Source: Streptococcus entericus DSM 14446
GTDB lineage: Bacteria; Bacillota; Bacilli; Lactobacillales; Streptococcaceae
Assembly (NCBI RefSeq): GCF_000380025.1
Contig: NZ_KB904158.1
Span: 1 to 59,633 of the forward strand
Length of the DNA: 59,633 bases
Reading direction: 5' to 3'
Shown here: positions 47,989 through 57,450 of the stretch, piece after piece
Layout: each line of letters starts with the position of its first letter
Position numbering within the stretch: the first letter of the stretch is position 1
Notes under the pieces: generated by a model
The model's database searches: none
What the model saw: only the letters and a program-made list of their open reading frames with translations
What the model was told of the DNA's origin: nothing
Translations under genes and position numbers: made by a program

Positions 47989-48605
47989 AAATAAACCACC
48001 CGCTATGCGGGTGCGCATCGAAGGTTATACCAAAAAAACTCCAAACGCGATACAATAAAGGTGTTCAAGCCTAAAGTAAAGCGAAAAGTCATTTATAATC
48101 AATATCGAAGCAGTTTAGGAGAGATATTCCGTCGTTTGTGTGGCTATAAAGGTGTTGAAATTATAGAAGGACATTTAATGCCAGATCATGTTCATATGCT
48201 AGTTAGTATTCCACCAAGAATCAGCGTTTCCAGTTTCATGGGCTATTTAAAAGGTAAGAGTGCTCTTATGATGTTTGATAAACACGCCAATCTTAAATAC
48301 AAGTTTGGAAATCGCTATTTTTGGGCAGAGGGTTATTACGTGAGCACGGTAGGACTTAATGAAGCCACCATAAAAAATAGATACAGGATCAAGAAAAACA
48401 TGATATCGCACTTGATAAACTGAGTGTGAAAGAATATGAAGATCCCTTTAGGGATAATGGTAAGTAGTACTAGCGCCTCTTTAAGAGGCTAGTGACGAGT
48501 CAAAAGCAGTTAGGCTTGAACAAAGTGAAAGCCAGCGTCTTTAGGCGCTGGCTGGTGATGTGGGCTTATAGCCCCTGTTCAAACCACCCGTTAGACGGGT
48601 GGCCA
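47989..48605 (+). mobile_element. IS200/IS605-family element, second copy, degenerate
   Basis: Left-end hairpin CACCCGC/GCGGGTG near 47997-48012, a decayed transposase gene, and a right end with the same GCCAGCG/CGCTGGC and ACCACCCG/CGGGTGG hairpins as the element at the window start. It ends about 58 bases before the malQ -35 box. No tnpB. Confidence 0.85.
48061..48467 (+). pseudogene. tnpA: IS200-family Y1 transposase TnpA, frameshifted
   Basis: From about 48061 the frame matches TnpA from FKPKVKRKVIYNQY onward, including the HUH motif HVHMLVSIPP. The first about 20 codons upstream are degenerate and have no normal start. Near 48372-48380 an A is lost in an A-run and a T is changed to G, so the segment expected to read KKYIQDQ reads KNRYRIK. 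The catalytic Tyr is lost and translation ends at 48423. The original C-terminus survives out of frame to 48467. Confidence 0.85.
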
Positions 48606-48609
48606 TGAT

Positions 48610-48694
48610 TTTAGTAGAATACACAAGTTTTACGTAAAAGTTTAAAATATTACGGAAAACCTATTGACTAATGCAAACATTTGCGTTAAACTAT
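48610..48694 (+). repeat. 85-nt promoter duplication, malQ copy
   Basis: Matches 53495-53579 at 79 of 85 positions. It includes an AT-rich upstream part (AATACACAAGTTTTA...GTAAAAGTTTAAAATATTACGG with one difference), the -35, the operator and the -10. Confidence 0.9.
48664..48692 (+). promoter_or_regulatory. malQ-glgP promoter with MalR-like operator
   Basis: TTGACT (48664-48669), 17 bases, TAAACT (48687-48692). The spacer holds AATGCAAACATTTGCGTT, an imperfect 18-base palindrome matching pneumococcal MalR operators in sequence and position. The 302-base gap before malQ holds only the IS right end and this promoter. Confidence 0.85.
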
Positions 48695-48725
48695 ATTCGT
48701 AACCGACAGAAAGGAAAACGTTTTT

Positions 48726-50234
48726 ATGACAAATCGTACCAGTGGAATTTTGATGCATATTACCTCACTTCCAGGTAAGTTTGGTATTGGTACTTTTGGA
48801 CAGTCTGCCTATGATTTTGTAGATTTCTTGGTGGAAACCAAGCAAACCTACTGGCAGATTTTACCACTAACAACTACAAGCTATGGAGATTCTCCTTACC
48901 AGTCTTTCTCTGCTATTGCAGGAAATACACACTTGATAGACTTTGACCTATTGGTTGAAGACGGCTTATTGGCAACAGAAGATTTCCAAGATGTAAATTT
49001 TGGAGATAATCCTGAAAAAGTAGACTATGCTCTTATCTATCAAGTTCGCCGACCAATTTTGGAGAAGGCGGTTCAAGCATTTTTGCAAGATGATAAGAAG
49101 AAAGCTGCTTTTCTAGAGTTTGAAAAGGCTAACTCATCTTGGTTGACAGATTATGCTGAGTTCATGGCTATCAAGGAATACTTTGGTAATAAAGCTCTCC
49201 AAGAATGGGAAGATAAAAAAGTTGTAGCTCGCAACGAGGAAGCTCTTGATAAGTACCGCTTAGAATTGGCAAATCAAATCGACTACTACAAAGTCACACA
49301 GTATTTCTTCTTCAGCCAATGGAAACAATTGAAAGAATATGCCAACAAACACCACATCAAAATCATCGGAGACATGCCAATCTATGTTTCTGCTGATAGC
49401 GTTGAAGTGTGGACAAAAACCCAACTATTCAAATTGGACAGTGAACGCAAGCCGCTTTATGTAGCAGGTGTACCAGCTGATAACTTTTCGGCAGATGGTC
49501 AATTATGGGGAAATCCTATTTATGATTGGCCAGAACATGAAAAAACAGGCTATAACTGGTGGATTTATCGTATCCATGAAAGTTTCAAACTTTATGATGT
49601 CCTTCGGATTGACCATTTCAAAGGTTTCTCAGACTTCTGGCAAGTTGATGGTAAGGCAGAAGTAGCTAAGGTTGGTACCTGGGAACCAGGTCCTGGCTAC
49701 AATCTCTTCAAGGCTGTCAAAGAAACACTTGGAGACCTTCCAATCATTGCAGAAGACCTTGGAAACATTGACGCTAAAGCACGCAAATTGCTTGCAGATT
49801 GTGGCTATCCAGGTATGAAAATCTTAGAATTTGGTTTCTTTGATGTAACAGGTAAGAGTATCGATGCTCCACACCGTTGCATTCCAAATTCAGTCGCCTA
49901 CACTGGAACTCACGATAATGAGGTTGTCAATGGCTGGTACAACAATCTTGATCCAGAACAACAAGAATACGTGGACGCCTACAGCAACCGTAAGCCGATT
50001 GAAAAAGTTAGCCAAGCTATGCTCCGTATGCTGTTTGCAACAGTGAGTGATACAGCTATTGCAACCATGCAAGACGTCCTAGACTTGGGTGAAGAAAGTC
50101 GAATGAATATGCCGTCAACTATCGGTGGAAACTGGGAATGGCGCATGAAAGCTGAAGACTTGACCCAAGAACGCAAAGACTTCTTGACCAAAATGACATT
50201 ACTATACCAACGAGGAAATGAAAACCATGACTAA
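48726..50234 (+). CDS. malQ: 4-alpha-glucanotransferase (amylomaltase, GH77)
   Basis: Transfers maltosyl and longer units between maltodextrins, releasing glucose; cytoplasmic. 502 aa. Seen: [17 protein letters not shown] at the start, [14 protein letters not shown], nucleophile Asp296 in LRIDHFKGF, acid/base Glu343 in IAEDLG, and Asp397 in GTHDNEV. Called malM in pneumococcus. It overlaps glgP by eight bases. The pair is controlled by the MalR-like operator; malX/C/D/A/R are not adjacent here. Confidence 0.95.
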   Translation: MTNRTSGILMHITSLPGKFGIGTFGQSAYDFVDFLVETKQTYWQILPLTTTSYGDSPYQSFSAIAGNTHLIDFDLLVEDGLLATEDFQDVNFGDNPEKVDYALIYQVRRPILEKAVQAFLQDDKKKAAFLEFEKANSSWLTDYAEFMAIKEYFGNKALQEWEDKKVVARNEEALDKYRLELANQIDYYKVTQYFFFSQWKQLKEYANKHHIKIIGDMPIYVSADSVEVWTKTQLFKLDSERKPLYVAGVPADNFSADGQLWGNPIYDWPEHEKTGYNWWIYRIHESFKLYDVLRIDHFKGFSDFWQVDGKAEVAKVGTWEPGPGYNLFKAVKETLGDLPIIAEDLGNIDAKARKLLADCGYPGMKILEFGFFDVTGKSIDAPHRCIPNSVAYTGTHDNEVVNGWYNNLDPEQQEYVDAYSNRKPIEKVSQAMLRMLFATVSDTAIATMQDVLDLGEESRMNMPSTIGGNWEWRMKAEDLTQERKDFLTKMTLLYQRGNENHD

Positions 50235-52491
50235 ATTTACAACATTTGCAGAAACAAACACTTCGAAGAAATTAGCTGATTTGACAAATGAAGAAATCTA
50301 TCTTCAATTGTTAAACTACGTAAAAGAAGCTGCAGCTACAAAACCAAAAAACACAGGAAAACGTAAAGTTTACTATATCTCAGCGGAGTTCCTTATCGGT
50401 AAACTCTTGTCAAACAACTTGATTAACTTGGGCGTGTACAAAGACGTTCAAGAAGAATTGGCAGCAGCTGGTAAATCATTGGCTCAAGTTGAAGATGTTG
50501 AACCAGAACCATCACTTGGTAACGGTGGTTTGGGACGTCTAGCTTCATGTTTCGTTGATTCTATGTCAACACTTGCCATCAACGGTGAAGGTGTTGGTCT
50601 GAACTACCACTGTGGTCTTTTCCGCCAAGTATTTAAGAAAAATGAGCAAGAAGCAGAGCCAAACTTCTGGATCGAAAATGATTCTTGGTTGATTCCAACA
50701 ACTATCAGCTATGATGTTCCATTCAAAAACTTCACTTTGAAATCAAAATTGGATCGTCTTGATATTCTTGGCTATAAAAAAGAGACTAAGAACTACCTCA
50801 ATTTGTTTGATGTTGAGTCAGTAAACTATGACTTGATTACAGATGCTATTTCATTTGACAAGACTGATATTAAAGAAAACTTGACACTCTTCTTGTACCC
50901 AGATGATTCTGATAAGAATGGTGAATTGCTCCGTATCTACCAACAATATTTCATGGTATCAAATGCTGCTCAACTTTTGATTGATGAAGCAATTGAGCGC
51001 GGTTCAAACTTGCATGACTTGGCTGACTACGCTTATGTGCAAATCAACGATACTCACCCATCAATGGTGATTCCTGAGTTGATCCGTCTTTTGACTGAAA
51101 AGCATGGTATTGAATTTGCGGAAGCAGTTGCCATCGTTAAGAATATGACTGGTTACACAAACCACACTATCTTGGCGGAAGCACTTGAAAAATGGCCACT
51201 TGAGTTCCTTGAAGAAGTGGTGCCACACTTGGTTGATATCATCAAAGAATTGGATGCCCTTATTCGTGCAGAAATTAAAGACCCAGCAGTCCAAATCATT
51301 GATGAATCAGGTCGTGTACACATGGCTCACATGGATATCCACTTCTCTAACTCAGTGAACGGTGTAGCTGCGCTTCACACAGAAATCCTCAAAAACTCTG
51401 AATTGAAAGCTTTCTACGAGCTTTACCCAGAAAAATTCAACAATAAAACAAACGGTATCACTTTCCGCCGTTGGTTGGAATTTGCCAACCAAGACCTCGC
51501 TGACTACATCAAAGAATTGATCGGCGATGAATACTTGACAGATGCGACTAAACTTGAAAAATTACTTGCCTTTGCTGATGACAAGGAAGTTCATGCCAAG
51601 TTGGCTGAAATCAAGTTCAACAATAAGTTGGCTCTCAAACGTTACCTTAAAGACAACAAAGGTATCGAGCTGGATGAAAATTCTATTATTGATACACAAA
51701 TCAAACGTTTCCATGAGTACAAACGCCAACAAATGAATGCCTTGTATGTTATCCATAAATACCTTGAAATCAAGAATGGTAACCTTCCGAAACGTAAAAT
51801 CACTGTTATCTTCGGTGGTAAAGCAGCTCCAGCTTATATTATCGCTCAAGACATCATTCATTTGATTCTTTGCTTGTCAGAGTTGATCAACAATGACCCA
51901 GAAGTAAATAAATACCTCAGTGTTCACTTGGTAGAAAACTACAATGTGACAGTTGCTGAAAAATTGATCCCTGCAACAGATATTTCAGAACAAATCTCAT
52001 TGGCTTCTAAAGAAGCGTCAGGTACTGGTAACATGAAATTCATGTTGAACGGTGCATTGACACTTGGTACCATGGACGGTGCCAACGTTGAGATTGCTGA
52101 GTTGGCTGGTATGGACAACATCTATACATTTGGTAAAGATTCAGATACCATCATCGACTTGTACGATAAGGCTGGATATGTATCTGCGGACTATTACAAT
52201 GGCGATGCCAATATCAAACGTGCAGTTGACTTTATCGTTAGCGATGAGGTAAAAGCACTTGGTAACGAAGAACGTCTTGGTCGTCTGCACCATGAATTGA
52301 TTTCGAAAGACTGGTTCATGACCTTGATTGACTTGGCTGAATACATTGAAGTAAAAGAACAAGTCTTTGCAGATTACGAAGATCAAGATTCATGGAACAA
52401 GAAAGTTGTTCACAACATTGCCAAAGCTGGATTCTTCTCATCTGACCGTACTATTGAACAGTACAATCAAGACATCTGGCACAGTAACTAA
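50227..52491 (+). CDS. glgP: Maltodextrin/glycogen phosphorylase
   Basis: Phosphorolysis of alpha-1,4-glucans to glucose 1-phosphate; PLP-dependent GT35 enzyme (malP in pneumococcus). 754 aa from the ATG at 50227 inside the malQ end. Seen: [46 protein letters not shown], and the PLP site [15 protein letters not shown] with Lys604. The length lacks the allosteric extension of animal enzymes. A terminator follows. Confidence 0.95.
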   Translation: MTKFTTFAETNTSKKLADLTNEEIYLQLLNYVKEAAATKPKNTGKRKVYYISAEFLIGKLLSNNLINLGVYKDVQEELAAAGKSLAQVEDVEPEPSLGNGGLGRLASCFVDSMSTLAINGEGVGLNYHCGLFRQVFKKNEQEAEPNFWIENDSWLIPTTISYDVPFKNFTLKSKLDRLDILGYKKETKNYLNLFDVESVNYDLITDAISFDKTDIKENLTLFLYPDDSDKNGELLRIYQQYFMVSNAAQLLIDEAIERGSNLHDLADYAYVQINDTHPSMVIPELIRLLTEKHGIEFAEAVAIVKNMTGYTNHTILAEALEKWPLEFLEEVVPHLVDIIKELDALIRAEIKDPAVQIIDESGRVHMAHMDIHFSNSVNGVAALHTEILKNSELKAFYELYPEKFNNKTNGITFRRWLEFANQDLADYIKELIGDEYLTDATKLEKLLAFADDKEVHAKLAEIKFNNKLALKRYLKDNKGIELDENSIIDTQIKRFHEYKRQQMNALYVIHKYLEIKNGNLPKRKITVIFGGKAAPAYIIAQDIIHLILCLSELINNDPEVNKYLSVHLVENYNVTVAEKLIPATDISEQISLASKEASGTGNMKFMLNGALTLGTMDGANVEIAELAGMDNIYTFGKDSDTIIDLYDKAGYVSADYYNGDANIKRAVDFIVSDEVKALGNEERLGRLHHELISKDWFMTLIDLAEYIEVKEQVFADYEDQDSWNKKVVHNIAKAGFFSSDRTIEQYNQDIWHSN

Positions 52492-52623
52492 TTGAATTCC
52501 AACAATTAGTAGGAAAGTTGATTGAACCACTCCAAAACTTATCAGATCAATTCTTCCTATGTGTTGAAGAATAAAAACTACCAGTTTTTATCATTATTGG
52601 TGCTCTCCTTAGTATATAAATGC

Positions 52624-52661
52624 AAAGAATGTCTCTGCAAAAAAGCGGAGACATTCTTTTT
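52624..52661 (+). terminator. Terminator after glgP
   Basis: AAAGAATGTCTC pairs with GGAGACATTCTTTTT. The stretch 52492-52623 shows no gene. Confidence 0.85.
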
Positions 52662-52719
52662 ATAACTATAAAATTCTAGAAGTTTTATACACTTGGTCGA
52701 AAAAATCGAAAGTTTCCTT

Positions 52720-53427
52720 TTACCGTTTCGCCATTGATACAAAGCTTACCTTATCAGGCCGATAGCTAATAGTCCCATACTGGAAAGCTTGACCATTTGA
52801 AAGATAGGTGATGCTAGTGACTACGACGACCATGTCATAGTCCCCTAAATCCATCAATTGTTTTTCTTCTTCGTTTGCAAAACGGAAGGAGATTTCACGT
52901 CTGGAATGAGAAATTGTTAAATGGAGTTCTTCTTCTAAGTAGCGGTAAATAGAGCTTTCGGCAATTTCTTTACTGAGATATGGAACGACCCTACGGTCGA
53001 AATAGGAAATGTCATATTCCAACCGCTCACCGTCAATTGTCCGTACCCGACTCACTCGATAGAAATCTACCTTATCATCAACTTCGAAAGTTGACATTAA
53101 ATCTTCTTGGCCTTGAATAATATAAAGCGATGTAAGCTGGGTCTGAATTTGGTGCTGTGATTTTTTGTTTAATTCGCCCACTGTTTTAATTTCAGAAAGA
53201 TATTGGTCCTTCATTAGACCATGTTCGATAACAATAGAAGATTTCCCCTGTTTTTTTTGAATATAACCATCCATTTCAAGAAGAGATAGTGCTTTGCGAA
53301 TGGTGTCCTTGGAGTAGGAGTACACTTCCATTAATTCATTTTCTGTCGGTAGGGCCTGTCCGGTTGACCAAACCTGCTCTTCGATTTTTTTCTTAATATC
53401 TTGATAAACTTTTTTATACTTACTCAT
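52720..53427 (-). CDS. GntR-family transcriptional regulator (UTRA/TreR-like)
   Basis: 235 aa: winged helix (about 1-70; LPTENELMEVYSYSKDTIRKALSLLEMDGYI, positions about 26-56) followed by a UTRA effector domain (about 90-230) of the HutC/TreR group, which binds small metabolites, often sugar phosphates. It is divergent from the EEP-PTS operon, so it probably regulates that operon in response to a PTS product. This would add a second control to the MalR-like operator. The effector is unknown. Confidence 0.88.
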   Translation of the reverse strand: MSKYKKVYQDIKKKIEEQVWSTGQALPTENELMEVYSYSKDTIRKALSLLEMDGYIQKKQGKSSIVIEHGLMKDQYLSEIKTVGELNKKSQHQIQTQLTSLYIIQGQEDLMSTFEVDDKVDFYRVSRVRTIDGERLEYDISYFDRRVVPYLSKEIAESSIYRYLEEELHLTISHSRREISFRFANEEEKQLMDLGDYDMVVVVTSITYLSNGQAFQYGTISYRPDKVSFVSMAKR

Positions 53428-53494
53428 AGTTTCCTGTCTTTCTACCCATTAGTATATCATAAAAGAGCCAGAAAGGGGCAATACATCTATTTTA

Positions 53495-53579
53495 TTTAGT
53501 AGAATACACAAGTTTTATGTAAAAGTTTAAAATATTACGGAAAATCTATTGACTAACGCAAACGTTTACGTTATACTAT
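53495..53579 (+). repeat. 85-nt promoter duplication, EEP-PTS copy
   Basis: 79 of 85 positions match 48610-48694; all six differences are single substitutions. The similarity does not extend into the coding regions. Confidence 0.9.
53549..53577 (+). promoter_or_regulatory. EEP-PTS promoter with MalR-like operator
   Basis: TTGACT (53549-53554), 17 bases, TATACT (53572-53577). The spacer contains AACGCAAACGTTTACGTT, an almost perfect 18-base palindrome. Confidence 0.85.
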
Positions 53580-53625
53580 TTCTATAAAAGAAAACGGTTA
53601 TGCATTTTCAGAGAGAGGGGGAGCA

Positions 53626-54417
53626 ATGAAATTACTAACAATTAATGTCCATGCCTGGTTAGAAGAAAGGCAGGATGAAAAACTAGATGTTTTAGCCAAA
53701 ACAATAGCTGAAAAGGCTTATGATGTCATCGCTCTTCAAGAGGTCAATCAGCTCATAACTGCTGATTTGGTAACGAAAGACTTGAAGGCGGATAATTATG
53801 GCTTGATTTTATTAGAAAAATTAAGAGCCTTGGGACAATTTGACTATTCATATTATTGGAGCAACTCACATATCGGCTACGATAAGTACGAAGAAGGGAT
53901 TGCCTTTCTTACCAAGTTGCCAGTTTATGAAGTGGATCCATTTTATTGTAGTCAGAGTAAATCTGTTGATTCCATCCTATCACGAAAAATTATGGGCTTG
54001 ACGGTCTTCTATCAAGACCAGTTGATCGACCTGTATTCTTGTCACATCAATCTTCCAGGGAGTGAAGAGGAAGACCAGCTTGATAACATTCGTACGATTG
54101 TGGAACGGACTGGCAATAGACGTTTTAAGATTCTCATGGGAGATTTTAATACCGATGCCTTCTCAGATCGAGAGGTCTACGAAGCGATTACAGAGCTCGG
54201 GCTTTATGATTCATACAATCTAGCGATGGAAAAAGACCAGGGGATTACGGTTGAAAAGGCTATCGATGGCTGGGCTGGTCACAGTCAGGAAAAACGATTG
54301 GATTACATTTTCTTAAATCAGAAAAAGGAAGTTTTATCCAGCTTAGTGATTTTCAATGGAGAGAATCATCCGATTATTTCAGACCATTTTGGTGTGGAAG
54401 TTGAAATTAATGTATAA
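53626..54417 (+). CDS. Endonuclease/exonuclease/phosphatase (EEP) family hydrolase
   Basis: 263-aa metal-dependent phosphodiesterase or phosphatase fold. Motifs: TINVHAWLEE near the start (first Asn), ALQEVNQ (Glu about 39), CHINLPGSEEEDQ, MGDFNTDAFSD (about 180-190), LDYIFLNQ, and SDHFGVEVEI with the catalytic Asp-His pair. Cytoplasmic, no signal peptide. The gene starts after GAGAGAGGGGGAGC and lies 33 bases before the PTS gene in one operon. The family includes sphingomyelinases, nucleases and sugar-phosphate or inositol phosphatases; the position suggests a sugar-related substrate but this is inference. Confidence 0.88.
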   Translation: MKLLTINVHAWLEERQDEKLDVLAKTIAEKAYDVIALQEVNQLITADLVTKDLKADNYGLILLEKLRALGQFDYSYYWSNSHIGYDKYEEGIAFLTKLPVYEVDPFYCSQSKSVDSILSRKIMGLTVFYQDQLIDLYSCHINLPGSEEEDQLDNIRTIVERTGNRRFKILMGDFNTDAFSDREVYEAITELGLYDSYNLAMEKDQGITVEKAIDGWAGHSQEKRLDYIFLNQKKEVLSSLVIFNGENHPIISDHFGVEVEINV

Positions 54418-54450
54418 AATGGCACAGAGCCAAAAAATAAAGGAGAAAAA

Positions 54451-56619
54451 ATGAAAAAATTTCTTAGTTTCGAATTTTGGCAAAAATTCGGTAAGTGTTT
54501 AATGGTCGTGATTGCAGTTATGCCTGCAGCAGGTCTGATGGTTTCTATCGGAAACTCTATTCCGTTAATCAGCCCAGAATCAGAACTCTTGATTCGTATC
54601 GGGAATATTATCGCCCAAATCGGTTGGGGGATTATCGGAAACCTTCACTTGCTCTTTGCCTTGGCTATCGGTGGTAGCTGGGCTAAGGAAAAAGCTGGCG
54701 GTGCCTTCTCAGCAGGTCTTGCCTTCATCCTTATTAACTTGATTACAGGTCACTTCTTTGGAGTGAAGACTGATATGCTTGCAGATGCAGCGGCAACCGT
54801 AACCACTGTTTTTGGAACAGAGATTCCAGTTTCAGGCTACTTCGTCAATATCTTGGGTCAACCTGCTCTGAACATGGGTGTCTTCGTTGGTATCATCGCT
54901 GGTTTTGTAGGGGCAACTACCTATAACAAATACTACAATTACCGCAAATTACCTGATGTTTTGACCTTCTTTAACGGTAAACGCTTCGTACCATTTGTGG
55001 TTATCTATCGCTCAGTTCTTGTAGCGCTAGGATTAGCTATCTTTTGGCCAGTTGTTCAAACAGGAATTAACAGCTTTGGTAAGTGGATTGCAAGCTCACA
55101 GGATACAGCACCAATTCTTGCACCTTTTGTTTATGGTACCTTGGAACGTTTGCTTCTTCCATTTGGTTTGCACCACATGTTGACCATTCCAATGAACTAT
55201 ACGTCACTTGGTGGTACTTATGACATCTTGACAGGTGCACAAGCAGGTACACAAGTATTTGGACAAGATCCGCTCTGGTTGGCTTGGATTACAGACTTGA
55301 TCAACCTCAAAGACGCTGGTGATATGGCTCAGTACAATGATCTTCTTGCAAACATTACTCCAGCCCGTTTCAAAGTTGGTCAAATGATTGGTTCATCAGG
55401 GATTTTGATGGGATTGACTTACGCTATGTACCGCAATGTGGATGAAGATAAAAAACATAAGTACAAAGGTATGTTTATTTCTTCAGCACTTGCCGTATTC
55501 TTGACAGGTGTAACAGAACCAATTGAGTTTATGTTCATGTTTGCAGCAATGCCACTCTATGTCGTTTATGCTTTTGTACAAGGTGCGGCTTTTGCCATGG
55601 CTGACATTGTCAACTTGCGTATGCATTCATTTGGTAATATCGAATTCCTTACACGTACACCGATGGCGATCAAAGCTGGTATCGGTATGGATGTTATTAA
55701 CTTTATCTGGGTAACAGCCCTCTTTGCGGTTGGTATGTACTTCATTGCCAACTTTATGATTAAGAAATTCAACCTAGCAACAGCTGGACGCAATGGTAAC
55801 TATGATACAGAAACAACGGATGTGGTTTCAAACTCAAACGTAGATACTGCGGATGCCAATTCGCAAGTGGTTCAAATCATCAACTTGCTTGGTGGTCGTG
55901 ATAATATCGCAGATGTGGATGCTTGTATGACTCGTCTTCGCGTTAGTGTTAAAGATGTGGCACAGGTTGGAGATGAAAATGCTTGGAAACAGGCTGGTGC
56001 TATGGGCTTGATTATCAAAGACTCAGGTGTTCAAGCAGTCTATGGACCAAAAGCAGATGTTCTCAAATCAGACATTCAAGACTTACTAGAATCTGGCGTA
56101 GCCATCCCTCGTACGGAAATTGTTGCGACAGAAGAAGTTGCTCCTGAGACTCAGTTCAAAGGTGTGACGGAGACAGTTTACTCTGTTGCTGAAGGGCAAG
56201 CCATTGCCATCACAGAAGTGAAAGATCTGGTTTTCTCACAAAAAATGATGGGTGACGGTTATGCAGTTGAGCCTAGCTCCGGCAATGTTTACGCACCAGT
56301 TTCAGGTATCGTAACCAGTGTCTTCCCAACCAAACACGCTGTCGGGATTTTGTCTGACAAGGGTGTAGAAGTCTTGGTGCACGTCGGTCTAGATACGGTT
56401 GCACTAAACGGTGCCCCATTCTCAGCTAAGGTAACAGATGGCCAACGCATTGAAGCAGGAGACTTGCTCCTTGTCGCAGATCTGGATGCCATTCGCTCAG
56501 CAGGACGTGAAACAACCATCGTTGTTGCCTTCACAAACACTGCTGAAATCAAATCTGTCAGCCTTGGAAATCTTGGGCAAGTAAGTAAAGATAGTCAAGT
56601 TGCGACAGTTGAGTTGTAA
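54451..56619 (+). CDS. PTS transporter, glucose/maltose type, IICBA
   Basis: 722 aa. EIIC membrane domain (about 1-440, ten or so segments; GVTEPIEFMFMFAAMP is the sugar-site signature), EIIB domain with phospho-Cys492 in DACMTRLRV, and EIIA domain of the Crr type (about 580-722) with GDGYAVEPSSGNVYAPVSG and phospho-His644 in EVLVHVGLD. It takes up and phosphorylates a glucose-type sugar; maltose (MalT/PtsG-like) fits the shared operator. The fused IICBA order allows it to work with HPr and EI alone. Confidence 0.92.
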   Translation: MKKFLSFEFWQKFGKCLMVVIAVMPAAGLMVSIGNSIPLISPESELLIRIGNIIAQIGWGIIGNLHLLFALAIGGSWAKEKAGGAFSAGLAFILINLITGHFFGVKTDMLADAAATVTTVFGTEIPVSGYFVNILGQPALNMGVFVGIIAGFVGATTYNKYYNYRKLPDVLTFFNGKRFVPFVVIYRSVLVALGLAIFWPVVQTGINSFGKWIASSQDTAPILAPFVYGTLERLLLPFGLHHMLTIPMNYTSLGGTYDILTGAQAGTQVFGQDPLWLAWITDLINLKDAGDMAQYNDLLANITPARFKVGQMIGSSGILMGLTYAMYRNVDEDKKHKYKGMFISSALAVFLTGVTEPIEFMFMFAAMPLYVVYAFVQGAAFAMADIVNLRMHSFGNIEFLTRTPMAIKAGIGMDVINFIWVTALFAVGMYFIANFMIKKFNLATAGRNGNYDTETTDVVSNSNVDTADANSQVVQIINLLGGRDNIADVDACMTRLRVSVKDVAQVGDENAWKQAGAMGLIIKDSGVQAVYGPKADVLKSDIQDLLESGVAIPRTEIVATEEVAPETQFKGVTETVYSVAEGQAIAITEVKDLVFSQKMMGDGYAVEPSSGNVYAPVSGIVTSVFPTKHAVGILSDKGVEVLVHVGLDTVALNGAPFSAKVTDGQRIEAGDLLLVADLDAIRSAGRETTIVVAFTNTAEIKSVSLGNLGQVSKDSQVATVEL

Positions 56620-56625
56620 AAAGTA

Positions 56626-56672
56626 AAAAAAGATTGAAAAGATGATTGCAGTCAACCCTTTTCAATCTTTTT
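56626..56672. terminator. Terminator after the PTS gene
   Basis: AAAAAAGATTGAAAAG pairs with CTTTTCAATCTTTTT. Confidence 0.85.
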
Positions 56673-56690
56673 CTTTTGGATAGTATGCCA

Positions 56691-57316
56691 TCAGTATTTT
56701 TCTAATTTCTTCGCTTCTTTTTTACCTTTTTCAGCGATATGGAGGAAATAAATAGACCAAGCAAGGAAAAATAAGGGAATAATGCCGCTTCTAAACATTG
56801 CGAATGGGGTTTCAAAGAGAAAACCAAACTAAAAACTGGTACAGTTCGTTCCCATAGTCCTGGAGTTAGGTACCAGGATTTAGGATTCCAAAGTGTGTAT
56901 CCATTTTGGAGTCCAACTTGGTAATGGATAAAAAATAAAGTCAGAAATAATCCGAAATAGGAGTAGGCATAATTTTGGTGGCGTGAATAGAATGCTTTTT
57001 TCGATTCGGTATCAGAAAAAATTTCAGTGCTTGAAGCTTCGATTGTTTGTTGAAAATAATGGATGCCACATCTACGACTACCTTGTATAGGTTGCCAACC
57101 ACAGTCTTCAAATAGAGAGAGGTAATTTGAATATTCTCCTTTTGCAATATGTTCATGAAAATCAAGGCGTACGGGATGAGGGGGGCGACTACATTTTTCA
57201 AAATGATAGGCTGCTATCCACGGAGTTACTTTGACAAGCTGATAACCTTCGGATTGAATCGAATTGATCCAATGTTCTTCCTCTTGTAAACTGGTGAATA
57301 ATTTGTGTCTTATCAT
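56691..57316 (-). pseudogene. DUF2812 domain membrane protein, frameshifted near the 3' end
   Basis: The first frame (57316 down) gives a DUF2812-like start (HKLFTSLQEEEHWINSIQSEGYQLVKVTP) and one membrane segment (YFGLFLTLFFIHY). Near 56816-56824 the reading frame goes wrong. The downstream codons in the neighbouring frame give FETPFAMFRSGIIPLFFLAW and then AEKGKKEAKKLEKY with a stop at 56691, a much better membrane segment and basic tail than the open frame's end at 56702. One base too many (or a sequencing error) explains this. DUF2812 genes usually accompany a PadR regulator; none is present. Confidence 0.65.
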
Positions 57317-57362
57317 GGCTTCCTCCTTAAAAACCTATGCTAAACTAGCTTGGTTTTTTATT

Positions 57363-57405
57363 TGATTATGTGACTTTAGTCCGTTTCGCTCCGCAGGTGC
57401 GAAAC
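57363..57405 (+). repeat. 43-nt direct repeat, right copy
   Basis: Identical to 47946-47988. It includes the left arm, loop and seven bases of the right arm of the palindrome that runs to 57423. Confidence 0.9.
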
Positions 57406-57423
57406 GGACTAAAGTCACATAAT
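57365..57423. repeat. Perfect 25-bp inverted repeat with 9-base loop
   Basis: Left arm 57365-57389, right arm 57399-57423, loop TCCGCAGGT. There is no T-run after either arm, so it is not a usual terminator. It sits between the 5' end of the DUF2812 gene and the terminator of the polymerase cassette. Confidence 0.95.
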
Positions 57424-57426
57424 ATG

Positions 57427-57450
57427 AAAAGGAGCGCACGGCTCCTTTTT
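57427..57450 (-). terminator. Terminator of the Y-family polymerase cassette
   Basis: Minus-strand GGAGC / GCTCC hairpin followed by TTTT, next to the last stop codon. Confidence 0.75.
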
